Source: an uncultured Propionibacterium sp.
GTDB lineage: Bacteria > Actinomycetota > Actinomycetes > Propionibacteriales > Propionibacteriaceae
DNA: 64,000 bases
Reading direction: 5' to 3'
NCBI GenBank assembly: GCA_938036835.1
Contig: CALHWB010000052.1
Coordinates: forward strand, 1 to 64,000
The notes under the pieces were generated by a model, which was not told where the DNA came from, did not search any database, and saw only the letters and a list, made by a program, of their open reading frames with translations. A program made the position numbers and the translations under genes. Of the stretch, positions 15,904 to 24,787 are shown piece after piece (position 1 is the stretch's first letter; the number at the start of each line of letters is the position of its first letter).

Positions 15904-17394
15904 ATGCGGGCCATCGGTTTTGATCGGGACAAATACCTGGCGCTGCAGAGTGAGCACATCGCCCAGCGCCGAGCCCAGTTCGGCGGCAAGCTCTATCTGG
16001 AGTTTGGCGGCAAGCTCTTCGACGATCTGCATGCCTCCCGGGTGCTTCCCGGGTTCACGCCCGACAACAAGATCGCCATGCTGGAATCGATGACCGATGA
16101 GGTCGAGATCGTGGTGGTGGTGAATGCTCAGGATGTGGCTGCAAACAAGATGCGGGCAGACCTGGGAATCGGTTATGACGCCGATGTGCTGCGCCTGATC
16201 GATGCATTCCGATCGGCCGGCCTACTGGTGGGTAGCGTGGTGGTCTCACATATGAGCGAGGACAACCGCCAGGCACGCGATTTCAAACGCAAGCTGGAGA
16301 GGCTGGGGATGCGCGTCTACCGGCACTTTCCGATCAAGGGCTATCCTAACGATGTCGCACACATCGTAAGCCCATCGGGTCTGGGCCGCAATGAGTACAT
16401 CGAAACCTCACGGGACCTGGTGGTTGTCACCGCTCCCGGGCCGGGTAGCGGGAAGATGGCGACGTGTCTGTCGCAGCTGTACCATGACCATCAGCGCGGG
16501 TTGACCAGTGGATATGCCAAGTTTGAAACCTTTCCCATCTGGAACTTGCCGCTTGATCATCCGGTGAACATCGCCTATGAGGCAGCCACTGCGGATCTAG
16601 ACGACGTTAATATGATCGATCCGTTTCATTTGGCCGCGCACGGTGCGCAAGTGGTCAACTACAACCGGGACGTCGAGGTCTTTCCAGTACTGAATCGGCT
16701 CTTCGTCGAAATCCTGGGCCATTCGCCCTACCAGTCGCCAACCGATATGGGGGTCAACATGGTGGGCTACTGCATCAGCGATGACGAGGCCTGCCGTGAG
16801 GCGTCTCGGCAGGAGGTGATCCGTCGCTACTACAGGGCGCTGGTCATTGAACGTCGTGACGAGCTGGAGCCTTTGCAATCCGCGCGGATCGCTTTGCTGA
16901 TGGGCAAGCTGGGGATAGCCGGCACCGATCGGCCAGTTGTCAGACCGGCATTGGATGTCGCGAAACGTACCGGGGCGCCAGCTGCCGCCCTGGAACTGCC
17001 GGATGGCCGGATTATCACGGGTAAAACCTCACCGCTGTTGGGCAGTTGTTCGGCGATGCTATTGGACTCCCTAAAGGCATTGGCAGGCATCGATCCGAAG
17101 ATTAAGTTGCTGGCCACCGGCGCAATAGAACCCATCCAGACGCTGAAGACCCAGCATTTGGGTAGTCAGAATCCTCGCCTGCATACCGACGAGGTATTGA
17201 TTGCGCTGTCGGTCAGCGCGAATACCGACCCAAATGCCCGGCGGGCGTTGGCCGAACTGCACCGGCTGCGGGGTTGCGATGTGCACACCACCACGATCCT
17301 CGGCTCGGTAGATGAAGGCATCTTCCGGAATCTGGGCGTCAATGTCACCAGCGAGCCGGTATACCAGACTAAGAACCTATATCGGAAAAGGTGA
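15904..17394 (+). CDS. DUF1846 domain protein
   Basis: A 496-residue protein of the DUF1846 family, matching it over the full length. Typical stretches are GFDRDKYLALQSEHI at the start, FGGKLFDDLHASRVLPGF, VVTAPGPGSGKMATCLSQLYHD (a nucleotide-loop-like motif) and DMGVNMVGYCISDDEACREASRQEVIRRYY. Family members occur widely in Firmicutes and Actinomycetota; structures exist but I know of no firmly assigned reaction. AGGGGG precedes the ATG at 15904. No signal peptide. It is convergent with the phosphoesterase gene, with 22 bases between the stops. Confidence 0.9.
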   Translation: MRAIGFDRDKYLALQSEHIAQRRAQFGGKLYLEFGGKLFDDLHASRVLPGFTPDNKIAMLESMTDEVEIVVVVNAQDVAANKMRADLGIGYDADVLRLIDAFRSAGLLVGSVVVSHMSEDNRQARDFKRKLERLGMRVYRHFPIKGYPNDVAHIVSPSGLGRNEYIETSRDLVVVTAPGPGSGKMATCLSQLYHDHQRGLTSGYAKFETFPIWNLPLDHPVNIAYEAATADLDDVNMIDPFHLAAHGAQVVNYNRDVEVFPVLNRLFVEILGHSPYQSPTDMGVNMVGYCISDDEACREASRQEVIRRYYRALVIERRDELEPLQSARIALLMGKLGIAGTDRPVVRPALDVAKRTGAPAAALELPDGRIITGKTSPLLGSCSAMLLDSLKALAGIDPKIKLLATGAIEPIQTLKTQHLGSQNPRLHTDEVLIALSVSANTDPNARRALAELHRLRGCDVHTTTILGSVDEGIFRNLGVNVTSEPVYQTKNLYRKR

Positions 17395-17416
17395 GCCGAA
17401 CGGCAAGTCCTAATGG

Positions 17417-18427
17417 TCATGCGTGCGCGCCGAAAGGTGATGGCCAGCGAGGGACTCGACAGGCTTTGAACTGCTCGGCCGCCGGGCTGGGCCAGTCCAG
17501 GGAACGCGACGGTCTGCGATGCCTGCCCGGTTCGGGATGCAGATCGAAATTGGCTATCGGCAGGGGACCGGCCAGCACTCGCCGGCCCACGCGCAGGTAG
17601 CCATCGGCATCGGGCAGGATCTGCCAGGTGACCAGCGAGATCGCGTCGTCGGCCAGTTCCAGTGCGGTTATATAGGTGCGGAACACGCAGGATCCGGTGT
17701 TGAAATAAGGTGCGTCGCCGTTACGGGGGAAACGTTCCCGATGGGTGTGGCCGCAGATCATCGCTATCCCGTGCCGGCGAATCCACCGTGCATAGTTGCG
17801 TTCCACCTTATGGCGTTTGAAACTGTTGCGGGTCGGGCTGCTTGGGCTGCGAATACCCAAGGCATGCAGATGACGCCAGAAGAACCGGAAAGTGAACATT
17901 GAGTAGCGCCAGGCCTGATCGTTCGCGAAGTCGCCCTGGTGGCCGTGCACCGTTAGGATCTCCTGGCCGGTCTTCGAATGCCGCAATACCACTGCCTCGT
18001 GTACGTCCAGGCCGGGCAGGAACGGTTCCAACCGTCCGGTCAGGTGATCGCGGCCCTGCCACAGCGTTCGGGCGACATAGTCGGGATCGGCAAGTTGCAT
18101 ATCGTGATTGCCGAATAGCCGCAGATAGCGGCCATCGGCGTGAAAGCACTTGATCAGGTCAAAGGTCAGCGGATTGGCTTTGGCGATGTGCCGGAATTTC
18201 GGCCATTCCCAAAGGTCGTCATTGTCGCCGGCCTCGATCAGGGTGTAGCCCTCATCGAAGTAGTGCGCCAGGGCCGAGATGAAGATCTGTCGGTTCTTGG
18301 TGAACTCATCGGAGGTACTGCCGTCACCGCGATGCGAGTCCGAGAGGAACGCGAATCGGTCCGCGTTGCCGAACTCGATCACGTGGGCATTCCGATATGC
18401 CCGCGTCAGGCGCTGCATGGTTTGCAT
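17417..18427 (-). CDS. metallophosphoesterase
   Basis: A 336-residue calcineurin-like phosphoesterase. Metal-binding motifs occur in order: FLSDSHRGDG (D-x-H), EAGDNDDLWEW (GD-x-x-D), FGNHDM (GNHD), VHGHQGD and ICGHTHRERFP (GHTH). The enzyme class hydrolyses phosphomono- or diesters in a two-metal site; the substrate is unclear. The frame runs open to 18664 but the domain begins shortly after ATG 18427, and the upstream part is low in family signal, so I chose 18427; a second ATG at 18418 is equally possible. A basic RRHGIAMICGHTH section suggests cytoplasmic location without export. Confidence 0.85.
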   Translation of the reverse strand: MQTMQRLTRAYRNAHVIEFGNADRFAFLSDSHRGDGSTSDEFTKNRQIFISALAHYFDEGYTLIEAGDNDDLWEWPKFRHIAKANPLTFDLIKCFHADGRYLRLFGNHDMQLADPDYVARTLWQGRDHLTGRLEPFLPGLDVHEAVVLRHSKTGQEILTVHGHQGDFANDQAWRYSMFTFRFFWRHLHALGIRSPSSPTRNSFKRHKVERNYARWIRRHGIAMICGHTHRERFPRNGDAPYFNTGSCVFRTYITALELADDAISLVTWQILPDADGYLRVGRRVLAGPLPIANFDLHPEPGRHRRPSRSLDWPSPAAEQFKACRVPRWPSPFGAHA

Positions 18428-18979
18428 TGCTGGGCGGCCTCTCTGTAGGGGTGTGCTTGTGGAGCAGTTACCAAGGTAGCCCTCTTCCGATCCGACAGGG
18501 TAGGGGCGGGGAGACGCAACGGTACATGCGACAACCATCATAATGACATAATGTGACTTATCGGACTGACGGATGGGATAGATCTGGTTTCTGGCTCGGT
18601 AGAACTGGTGTACTTGCTGTGCGCCGCGCATGCCCAAGACTTGGATTTGGATGATGGTCGTCACACTCGCTGGACGAACTCGACACCGTCGGCGCTGGGC
18701 GCAGGGGTACGGCAGCTAAACTTGGCCAGCGCTGCCGCTGGTAGCGTTTCCTGGACGTACTTCTGACATAATATGGCGGTTGATTGTCAGGACAGTCGCG
18801 GTATCCCCACCTTTGGGTAGCCTGAATCGCGTGCTAATACCGCTCTCCCCCGACAAAACCCTCGAACCCGAACGGCGACCTGCGACCTGCAGCGAATACA
18901 CCCCGGCGAAGTCGTTGACCGGTGCTGCAGAGTTGGCGGCCCAGAAGACCATCTCGGTGGCGCCGGTCGCGAACCGATC
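18428..18979. other. intergenic stretch without a convincing gene
   Basis: About 550 bases between divergent genes. It holds a direct repeat of CATAATG (near 18541) and a later ACATAATATGG (near 18767), both AT-rich and promoter-like. An open frame at 18780-18983 (67 codons, TTG start) ends in an ATGA overlap with the IMPACT-family gene, and a long antisense frame covers it; neither resembles a known protein and the compositions are odd. A start-less open stretch at about 18555-18765 also reads through. A decayed gene is possible but I cannot show it. Confidence 0.4.
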
Positions 18980-19651
18980 ATGAGCATCACTTGCTATTCG
19001 GTCCTGGTCCCAGATACCAGGCCCAGTGCGGAGCTGGTCATCAGACGATCCAGATTTATCGGGTTTGCCGGTCGAGTGGATACCGAGGAGCAGGCCCGGG
19101 ACTTCCTGACGGATATCCGGCGGGCTCACCGGGGTGTCAGACATGTCTGCCACGCATTCGTTCTGGGTTCGTGGCGAGCCACCCAGCGTTCCAGTGATGA
19201 CGGGGAGCCGGCCGGCACCGCTGGCGGGCCGATACTCAAGGCCATCTTGACCCGCGCGACCGATACCGGACGGGCGGATCTATCGGATGTGGTGGTTGCG
19301 GTGGTGCGTTACTTCGGCGGCATTAAGCTGGGTACCGGTGGGCTGGTCCAGGCGTATTCGGTGACCGCTACCCAGACCCTTGAACAGGCCCGGCTGCTGA
19401 CGCGGCAGCGGATGCGCCTGCTGGTCATATCCGTCCCGATTGGCGAGACCGGACGACTGGATTCCGTGCTGCGCGCCAGCGGTATACGCATCTTGGCCAC
19501 CGACTACCTGGCCGAACAGGCCGTGTTACAGATCGCGGTCCCCGATGAGCCGGATGAGGTGACCGCGGTCACTCGGCGGCTGGCCACCTGGACCGGTGGC
19601 CGGATATCGGCAGAGCCGGGCGGTAGAACGCAATGGTTTGATCTGGATTGA
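18980..19651 (+). CDS. IMPACT/YigZ family protein
   Basis: A 223-residue protein of the YigZ/IMPACT family. The N-terminal UPF0029 domain carries RSRFIGFAGRV, VRHVCHAFVLG, SSDDGEPAGTAGGPIL and VVAVVRYFGGIKLGTGGLVQAYS, all strongly conserved. A C-terminal RNA-binding-like domain follows. Eukaryotic IMPACT regulates GCN2; the bacterial role is unclear though translation-related functions are suspected. Start ATG 18980 is set by the domain. Convergent with the PTS IIA gene, 19 bases between the stops. Confidence 0.92.
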   Translation: MSITCYSVLVPDTRPSAELVIRRSRFIGFAGRVDTEEQARDFLTDIRRAHRGVRHVCHAFVLGSWRATQRSSDDGEPAGTAGGPILKAILTRATDTGRADLSDVVVAVVRYFGGIKLGTGGLVQAYSVTATQTLEQARLLTRQRMRLLVISVPIGETGRLDSVLRASGIRILATDYLAEQAVLQIAVPDEPDEVTAVTRRLATWTGGRISAEPGGRTQWFDLD

Positions 19652-19670
19652 TGCGCGCCATGTGCACTCG

Positions 19671-20135
19671 TCAGTTCGCGGCCAGCCAACCGGCAACGAA
19701 CCTGTCGAAATCGGGTCGTTGTCCCGCAGCCAACAGTTCGGCGACCGCGTGTTCGTCGGTCAGCCGGGTCAGTACGGCGTGCAGCGCATCCATCTGCGTC
19801 TTGCCATCGGTCATGCACAACATCACCACCGCGCGCACCGGCAGCTGCTTGCCGGAACCACCCATCTCTCCGAAAGCCACCGGCCTCGCCAAGGTCGCCA
19901 CCGAGACGCCGGCATGAATCACATGGCCGGGATCGGCGTGTGGAATCGCGGTCGGGATCGGGGTGGGCAATCCGGTCGGGTAACGCTCCTCTCGTTCGAT
20001 GACGGCCATGGTGAACTCGGGCCAGACATGCCCGGCAGCCTCGGTCCGGGTGGCGAGTTGGGTGAGCAGATCTCGCCACCCGGCGGCGGTCACCTGCGGC
20101 CAGGCGCAACCCGGTAGCAATCCGAGCGAACTCAT
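19671..20135 (-). CDS. PTS EIIA-like protein (fructose/galactitol type)
   Basis: A 154-residue single EIIA domain. His66 in TAIPHADPGHV is the expected phosphorylated residue; the rest (AVVMLCMTDGKTQMDALHAVLTRL) fits the mannitol/fructose/galactitol class (PTS_EIIA_2). No EIIB or EIIC gene is in the window, so it either serves a distant permease or acts as a regulatory IIA. Its ATG overlaps the stop of a 42-codon ORF (TGATG), and the 2-oxoacid dehydrogenase E2 gene lies just upstream, so it may sit at the end of that operon. Confidence 0.82.
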   Translation of the reverse strand: MSSLGLLPGCAWPQVTAAGWRDLLTQLATRTEAAGHVWPEFTMAVIEREERYPTGLPTPIPTAIPHADPGHVIHAGVSVATLARPVAFGEMGGSGKQLPVRAVVMLCMTDGKTQMDALHAVLTRLTDEHAVAELLAAGQRPDFDRFVAGWLAAN

Positions 20136-20263
20136 CAGGCCTCCTCGACGGTGATTTCGGTAGTGGCCGCCCGGTCTGTGCGGGCCATCCAGGACCCGAT
20201 CGCGGTGCTTGCGGTCAGGGCCGGTAGGCTAACACCGAGTATTCCGATCCGGGTCAATCCCAT
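20135..20263 (-). CDS. 42-residue micro-ORF coupled to PTS IIA
   Basis: ATG at 20263 opens a 42-codon frame whose TGA overlaps the ATG of the IIA gene (TGATG). The product has a moderately hydrophobic middle (ILGVSLPALTASTAIGSW, about residues 8-25), then a charged tail ending in EITVEEA. The tail codons also carry GAGGAGG, a good ribosome site for the IIA gene. It could be a small membrane protein, a leader peptide, or simply the remnant of a longer gene. No known match. Confidence 0.4.
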   Translation of the reverse strand: MGLTRIGILGVSLPALTASTAIGSWMARTDRAATTEITVEEA

Positions 20264-20283
20264 ATCGTCGGGCTCTCATCCTG

Positions 20284-21519
20284 CTAAGCGAGTAGGCTAA
20301 CCGGGTCGGTCAGCAAGTCCTGCAGGAACTGTAATGCTCGAACTCCATCGGCGCCGTCAGCCACCCGGTGATCGAGGGTCAGCCCAACCTCACAAGCCAC
20401 CTGGCTGGTAACCTCACCCGAGGCGGCGCACACCGGACGTAGCCCAACCCGGCCCATGCTCAATGCGGTAGCCTGCGGGACGGTCAGCAACGCGTTGAAG
20501 CAGTCGATACCCAGGCTGCCCAAATTTGATAGCGTCCCGGTGGCTCCGCTCATCAGATCGGGGTCCAACCGTCCTCGGCGAACTTGTTCGGCTAGCCGGC
20601 GGACGCGGGCATCCAGTTCACGCAGGCTTCCGGTGGCAGGATCGCTCAGTACCGGGGCATACAACCCCGCCGGTGTATCGATCGCCAACGCCACTGCGAC
20701 TCGCGGGTTGGCCCGGACGCCTTCGGCGGTCCAATGACCGTTCAGGTCGGGGCGATCGCTCAGCAGCATCGCATAGGCGCGTAGCAGGATAGATGTCCAT
20801 GACACCCCGCGCAATCCCTGCTGCCGGGCCTTGAAGAGCACCGACAGATCCAATACCCGGAAGCAGGTGAACTGGGGCACCGATACCGCGGCAGTCATCG
20901 TCCGGGCCGTGGCCTGACGCATCCGGCGCCGTCGGGCGTCGCCCAGCAGGGTCTGCTGGGCCGGGTCGTCGGAGTCCCGCCGGCCCGGCCCACCCGAAGA
21001 GTCAGCAGGAGCGGGTGAGCACTCGCTGCCCTGGGTAGCGAGCAAGGCTCGGACATCCCTGGCCCGGATGGTTCCCGACGGCCCCGATGCGGTAACCGTC
21101 GCCAGGTCCAGGCCGGCCTTGGCGGCGAGCCGGCGCGCCAACGGCACTGCCCGCACACGGCTGGGCGGGGTGCTGCGGTGGGTCAGCGGGCTGGCCTGCT
21201 CGGTTGGCACCAGGTCGTCGCCCAGCCGCGGCTGGCTGACGTTGGGTCGGTCGAACAGACCGGCCAGCAGTTCCTCGGATTCCGATTCCAGCCAGCCGAT
21301 GGGCTGACCCACCGCGATCACGCTGCCCGGGCCAGCTGAGATCTCGGTCAGCACCCCGGCCCCGGCCGATTCCACATCCATGTCGACCTTGTCGGTGGTC
21401 ACAATGACCAGCGCATCACCGCTGGCAACTCGGTCACCGACCGCGACCAGCCACTCGACCACCGTCCCCTCGGTCATGGTCATTGACATCTTCGGCATAT
21501 TGATCGGTATCCGGGTCAT
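20284..21519 (-). CDS. 2-oxoacid dehydrogenase E2 (dihydrolipoamide acyltransferase)
   Basis: A 411-residue E2 subunit with three parts: an N-terminal lipoyl domain with the lipoylated Lys in TTDKVDMDVESAG (about residue 44), a peripheral subunit-binding domain (VPLARRLAAKAGLDLATVTASGPSGTIRARDV, roughly 128-160), and a catalytic domain ending with LTLDHRVADGADG, which has the HxxxD active-site pattern. Only one lipoyl domain is present. It transfers the acyl group from E1 to CoA in a cytoplasmic multi-enzyme complex. Downstream of E1alpha and E1beta genes in one operon (gaps of 3 bases or overlaps). Substrate could be acetoin, pyruvate or branched-chain keto acids. Confidence 0.93.
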   Translation of the reverse strand: MTRIPINMPKMSMTMTEGTVVEWLVAVGDRVASGDALVIVTTDKVDMDVESAGAGVLTEISAGPGSVIAVGQPIGWLESESEELLAGLFDRPNVSQPRLGDDLVPTEQASPLTHRSTPPSRVRAVPLARRLAAKAGLDLATVTASGPSGTIRARDVRALLATQGSECSPAPADSSGGPGRRDSDDPAQQTLLGDARRRRMRQATARTMTAAVSVPQFTCFRVLDLSVLFKARQQGLRGVSWTSILLRAYAMLLSDRPDLNGHWTAEGVRANPRVAVALAIDTPAGLYAPVLSDPATGSLRELDARVRRLAEQVRRGRLDPDLMSGATGTLSNLGSLGIDCFNALLTVPQATALSMGRVGLRPVCAASGEVTSQVACEVGLTLDHRVADGADGVRALQFLQDLLTDPVSLLA

Positions 21520-21522
21520 GGC

Positions 21523-22515
21523 TCACCACTCCCGCACCAGTGCGGCTGCCTCGCGGACGATGTCATCCACCTGCGGTACCGTCGCGCGTTCCAGGCCGGG
21601 GGCGTAGGGAATGGGGGTATCTAGGCCGCAGAGCCGGCGCACCGGGGCCTGCAAGGCACCGAATGCCTCACCCTCGGTGACGGTGGCGCTGACCTCGGCC
21701 ATGAATCCGCCGAATTTGGGCGCTTCCTGTACCAGGAGAACACGTCCGGTACGGCCCACCGATTCCACGATCAGATCCACGTCCAACGGTTTCAGGGTGC
21801 GGGGATCGATCACCTCGGCACTGATCCCCTGCTCGGCCAGTATGCCCGCGGCCTGCACCGCGCGTTGTACCTGAACCGAGGTGGCCACGATCGTCACGTC
21901 GCGGCCGGACAATTCGATGCGGCCCTGCCCAAGCAGGGCCGGCGGAATCTCGCTCGGCACCTCGAAGGACTGGCTGTACAACAGCTTGTGCTCCAGGATG
22001 AGTACCGGATTGGGATCGGCGATGGCCGCATGCAGCAATGCTGCGGCATCGGTTGCGTTCGACGGCATAACCACCTTCAGACCGGGTACGTGGGCGAACC
22101 AGGCCTCCAGCGACTGGCTGTGTTGGGCAGCTGCTCCCGTTCCGGAACCACCGGGCGCCCGGATAACCAGTGGCACCGAGGTCTGGCCGCCGAGCATGAA
22201 ATGCAGTTTGGCTGCTTGGTTTACGATCTGGTCCATTGCCTGACAGGTGAAATCAGAAAACTGGATTTCCACGATGGGACGCATTCCGGTAATCGCCGCG
22301 CCCACCCCCATGCCGACAATCCCCAGTTCGGAAATCGTGGTGTCTCGCACCCGTTCGGGGCCGAAACGCTGGATCAGGTCGTTCTCGACGCCGAATGCTC
22401 CGCCATAGATGCCGACATCCTCGCCCATCAGGAATACCCGATCGTCGGCGGCCATGGCCTGGGTCAGCGCCTCCCGGATGGCTTCGGCATAGGTCATGGT
22501 GCGCAACCGGTTCAT
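21523..22515 (-). CDS. 2-oxoacid dehydrogenase E1 beta subunit
   Basis: A 330-residue E1beta protein. Motifs include MTYAEAIREALTQAM, MGEDVGIYGGAFGV, GAAITGMRPIVEIQFSDF, and VIRAPGGSGTGAAAQHSQSLEAWF, as in the pyruvate, acetoin and branched-chain dehydrogenases. With E1alpha it forms the thiamine-diphosphate decarboxylating heterotetramer. Its ATG overlaps the stop of the E1alpha gene (ATGA) and it is followed after 3 bases by E2, so subunits are produced together. The organisation and the acoAB-like E1alpha hint at acetoin or pyruvate as substrate. Confidence 0.93.
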   Translation of the reverse strand: MNRLRTMTYAEAIREALTQAMAADDRVFLMGEDVGIYGGAFGVENDLIQRFGPERVRDTTISELGIVGMGVGAAITGMRPIVEIQFSDFTCQAMDQIVNQAAKLHFMLGGQTSVPLVIRAPGGSGTGAAAQHSQSLEAWFAHVPGLKVVMPSNATDAAALLHAAIADPNPVLILEHKLLYSQSFEVPSEIPPALLGQGRIELSGRDVTIVATSVQVQRAVQAAGILAEQGISAEVIDPRTLKPLDVDLIVESVGRTGRVLLVQEAPKFGGFMAEVSATVTEGEAFGALQAPVRRLCGLDTPIPYAPGLERATVPQVDDIVREAAALVREW

Positions 22516-23549
22516 CGGGCCACCCTCCCGTGTTTGATGTCGTGGTGATCCACCGACGAGGGTGCATAGACCCCGTCGAGCATCTGATCGATGCTGGGTT
22601 GGGGGCCATCGGCTCCGAACACCACCGCAGCCCGGATCTCCTCCCGCACGCCTGCCTCAATGCGCTCCACGGCCGGTGGATCCAGCACCCCTTGGCCAAG
22701 CACAAGGTGAGTGAACCGCTGGATCGGGCAGTGCTGCTTCCATTCGGCGATCTCCTCGCGGCTGCGATACAGATTCTTATCCGATTTGGAGTGCCCACGC
22801 CAGCGATAGGTCAGCGCCTCGATGAAGGCCGGCCCTGCGCCTTCACGGGCACGGTGCACCGCCCGGGCCACGGCGGCACGCACCGCAAGCACATCGTTGC
22901 CGTCCACGGTTTCACCGGGTATTCCATAGCCGGCCGCCTTCTGGCTCAGCTCGGTCACCTTGAAGGCCAGCCGACTGGGCATCGACATGCCGTACTGGTT
23001 GTTCTCACAGATGAACACCACCGGTAATTCCCACATCGCCGCCAGGGTCAGAGCCTCATGCCAGGCGCCCTCCCCCACCGCCCCATCCCCATGGAAACAT
23101 AGGCAGACGTGTTGGGTGCCACGCATCTTATTGCTCAGCGCCGCACCAGCAGCGATTGGAGGCCCCCCAGCGACGATGCCATTGGCGCCGAGATTGCCGG
23201 TAGCCACATCCGCGATGTGCATGGAACCACCACGACCGGCGCAGTAGCCGTTTTCGCGGGCAAGCAGTTCGGCCATCGCCCGGCCGGGGTCGGCTCCCCT
23301 GGCGATGGCATGCCCATGGCCCCGATGGGTGGAGGTGATCTGGTCACCGGTGATTAGGCTCAGGCAAGCACCCACCGGAACCGCCTCCTGACCGATCGAC
23401 AGGTGCATGGTGCCGTGCATCAGACCTCGACCGTAAAGGTCTTCCACCGCTTCCTCGAAGAGTCTGATTCGCCACATCGTGGCGAGCACATGCTCGGCCA
23501 GTTCTGGGTCAACACTCGGCTGTGACATGGCACCAGTCTGGCCAACCAT
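22512..23549 (-). CDS. 2-oxoacid dehydrogenase E1 alpha subunit (acetoin/pyruvate type)
   Basis: A 345-residue E1alpha. The ThDP-binding region GDGAVGEGAWHEALTLAAMWELPVVFICENN has the GDG...NN pattern; earlier, GYCAGRGGSMHIADVATGNLGANGIVAGG is nearly canonical for acetoin dehydrogenase and pyruvate dehydrogenase alpha chains. The ring of residues around RGHGHAIARG fits as well. ATG 23549 is preferred because GGTGG lies six bases before it; ATG 23555 and 23528 are in frame. First gene of the complex, 57 bases downstream of a BCAA-type binding-protein gene on the same strand, so cotranscription with the importer is possible. Confidence 0.92.
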   Translation of the reverse strand: MVGQTGAMSQPSVDPELAEHVLATMWRIRLFEEAVEDLYGRGLMHGTMHLSIGQEAVPVGACLSLITGDQITSTHRGHGHAIARGADPGRAMAELLARENGYCAGRGGSMHIADVATGNLGANGIVAGGPPIAAGAALSNKMRGTQHVCLCFHGDGAVGEGAWHEALTLAAMWELPVVFICENNQYGMSMPSRLAFKVTELSQKAAGYGIPGETVDGNDVLAVRAAVARAVHRAREGAGPAFIEALTYRWRGHSKSDKNLYRSREEIAEWKQHCPIQRFTHLVLGQGVLDPPAVERIEAGVREEIRAAVVFGADGPQPSIDQMLDGVYAPSSVDHHDIKHGRVAR

Positions 23550-23606
23550 GCTCATCCACCGCTAGCGAAACCAATGTGAACACACAAAATCGTGATATCT
23601 CCTCCG

Positions 23607-24767
23607 CTACTCGGAGCGATGCAGCATGCTGGGCTGGCCGTCGGTCAATTCGATCACCAGTAGGGGCTTGACCGGTTCATGCCGATTGTTGAACGAGTAC
23701 ATCCCGGTGACCCCCTCGAAGCGATTAGTGGCAGCCAGCGATGCGGCTACCGCCACCCCACTGACGGTTTCACTGCGCGCTATGGCGTCCGCCACTAGCA
23801 TCATGGAGTCGTAGCCCAGGGCTGCGGCGGCGTTCGGTTCCTGGCCGTAGGCTGCCCTGAAGTTCTCCGCGAACGATGCAACCCGGGGATTCGCCGAATC
23901 CTGGTCGGAATACTGTGTCGGGTAGTAGATTGCCGATTGTAGGCCGGCCACTTCGCTGAGCCTGGGCAAACCGAATGAATCGGTGCCCAGAATCGGTGCG
24001 TTGATGCCACGATCCCGTAATGCCTTGACGATCGGTGCGGCCTCGTTTACGTAGCCGGCCAGCATGATCACATCGAAGGATTTACTCTGGGCGGCATCGA
24101 CCAGCGGTCCCGCCTCGGCACCGGGCTGGTAGGCGAGGTCGTCAACCACCGTGCCGCCGCCGGATGCGAATGCCGTGGCGAATCCGTCGGCTATCTCATT
24201 GGTCCAGACCGCCGCCTCATCCCGGATAACCAATGCATTCCTAGCCGCCAGCTTTTTTGCCGCGAAGGTAGCTAGACCAGCGCCCTGTCCCGGATCGCCA
24301 AGACAGGATCGGTAGGCGTACTGGAACAGGGCGCCGCTGGGGCTCTGCAGGGCTGATCCAGAGGTGGCCAACGGAGCAATGTTCGGAATCTGCTGCACAT
24401 TAGTCACCGATGCGGCGGCGTTGAATATCCAAGCCTGGGTGGGTCCGATCACCGCCACCGCCTTGTGCTGGGTGCTGAGCGTGGTGGCCAGGGTTACCGC
24501 TCGCGCCGGATCGGTTTGGTTGTTCAGGGCTACCAGTTCAAGTTGGCGACCGTGCAGACCACCAGCTTCATTTACCTGGTCGAGCGCCAATTGGATGCCC
24601 TGCTGAACCGCGCTGCCGCTGTCGCCGGCGGTCCCCGACAGTTCGAGGTTCGCTCCGATAGCGATCATCTGGTCGGTGTGTATCTGACTGCCGGCAGAGC
24701 CCTCGCACCCGGCCAACAGCGCTACCGCGGTAACCAGGGCGAAGATCATGTTAGAAGCGCGTTTCAT
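23607..24767 (-). CDS. ABC substrate-binding lipoprotein, LivK-like (second copy)
   Basis: A 386-residue binding protein of the Leu/Ile/Val family. A lipobox VALLAGC near residue 21 predicts lipid attachment to the outer face of the membrane. The family pattern IGANLELSGTAGDSGSAVQQGIQLALDQVNEAGGLHGRQLELV opens the mature part. It is a diverged paralogue of the protein at 28870-30033, and there is only one permease/ATPase set, so both likely feed the same importer with different ligands. It sits downstream of the importer genes and upstream of the E1alpha gene. Confidence 0.85.
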   Translation of the reverse strand: MKRASNMIFALVTAVALLAGCEGSAGSQIHTDQMIAIGANLELSGTAGDSGSAVQQGIQLALDQVNEAGGLHGRQLELVALNNQTDPARAVTLATTLSTQHKAVAVIGPTQAWIFNAAASVTNVQQIPNIAPLATSGSALQSPSGALFQYAYRSCLGDPGQGAGLATFAAKKLAARNALVIRDEAAVWTNEIADGFATAFASGGGTVVDDLAYQPGAEAGPLVDAAQSKSFDVIMLAGYVNEAAPIVKALRDRGINAPILGTDSFGLPRLSEVAGLQSAIYYPTQYSDQDSANPRVASFAENFRAAYGQEPNAAAALGYDSMMLVADAIARSETVSGVAVAASLAATNRFEGVTGMYSFNNRHEPVKPLLVIELTDGQPSMLHRSE

Positions 24768-24787
24768 TGGCGGCCTCCTGATGGTGG

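Noticed and set aside
18716..19153. 145-codon minus-strand frame in the 18.4-19.0 kb gap
   Set aside because: Overlaps the start of the IMPACT-family gene by 174 bases and no family was recognised; kept only as a note in the gap entry.
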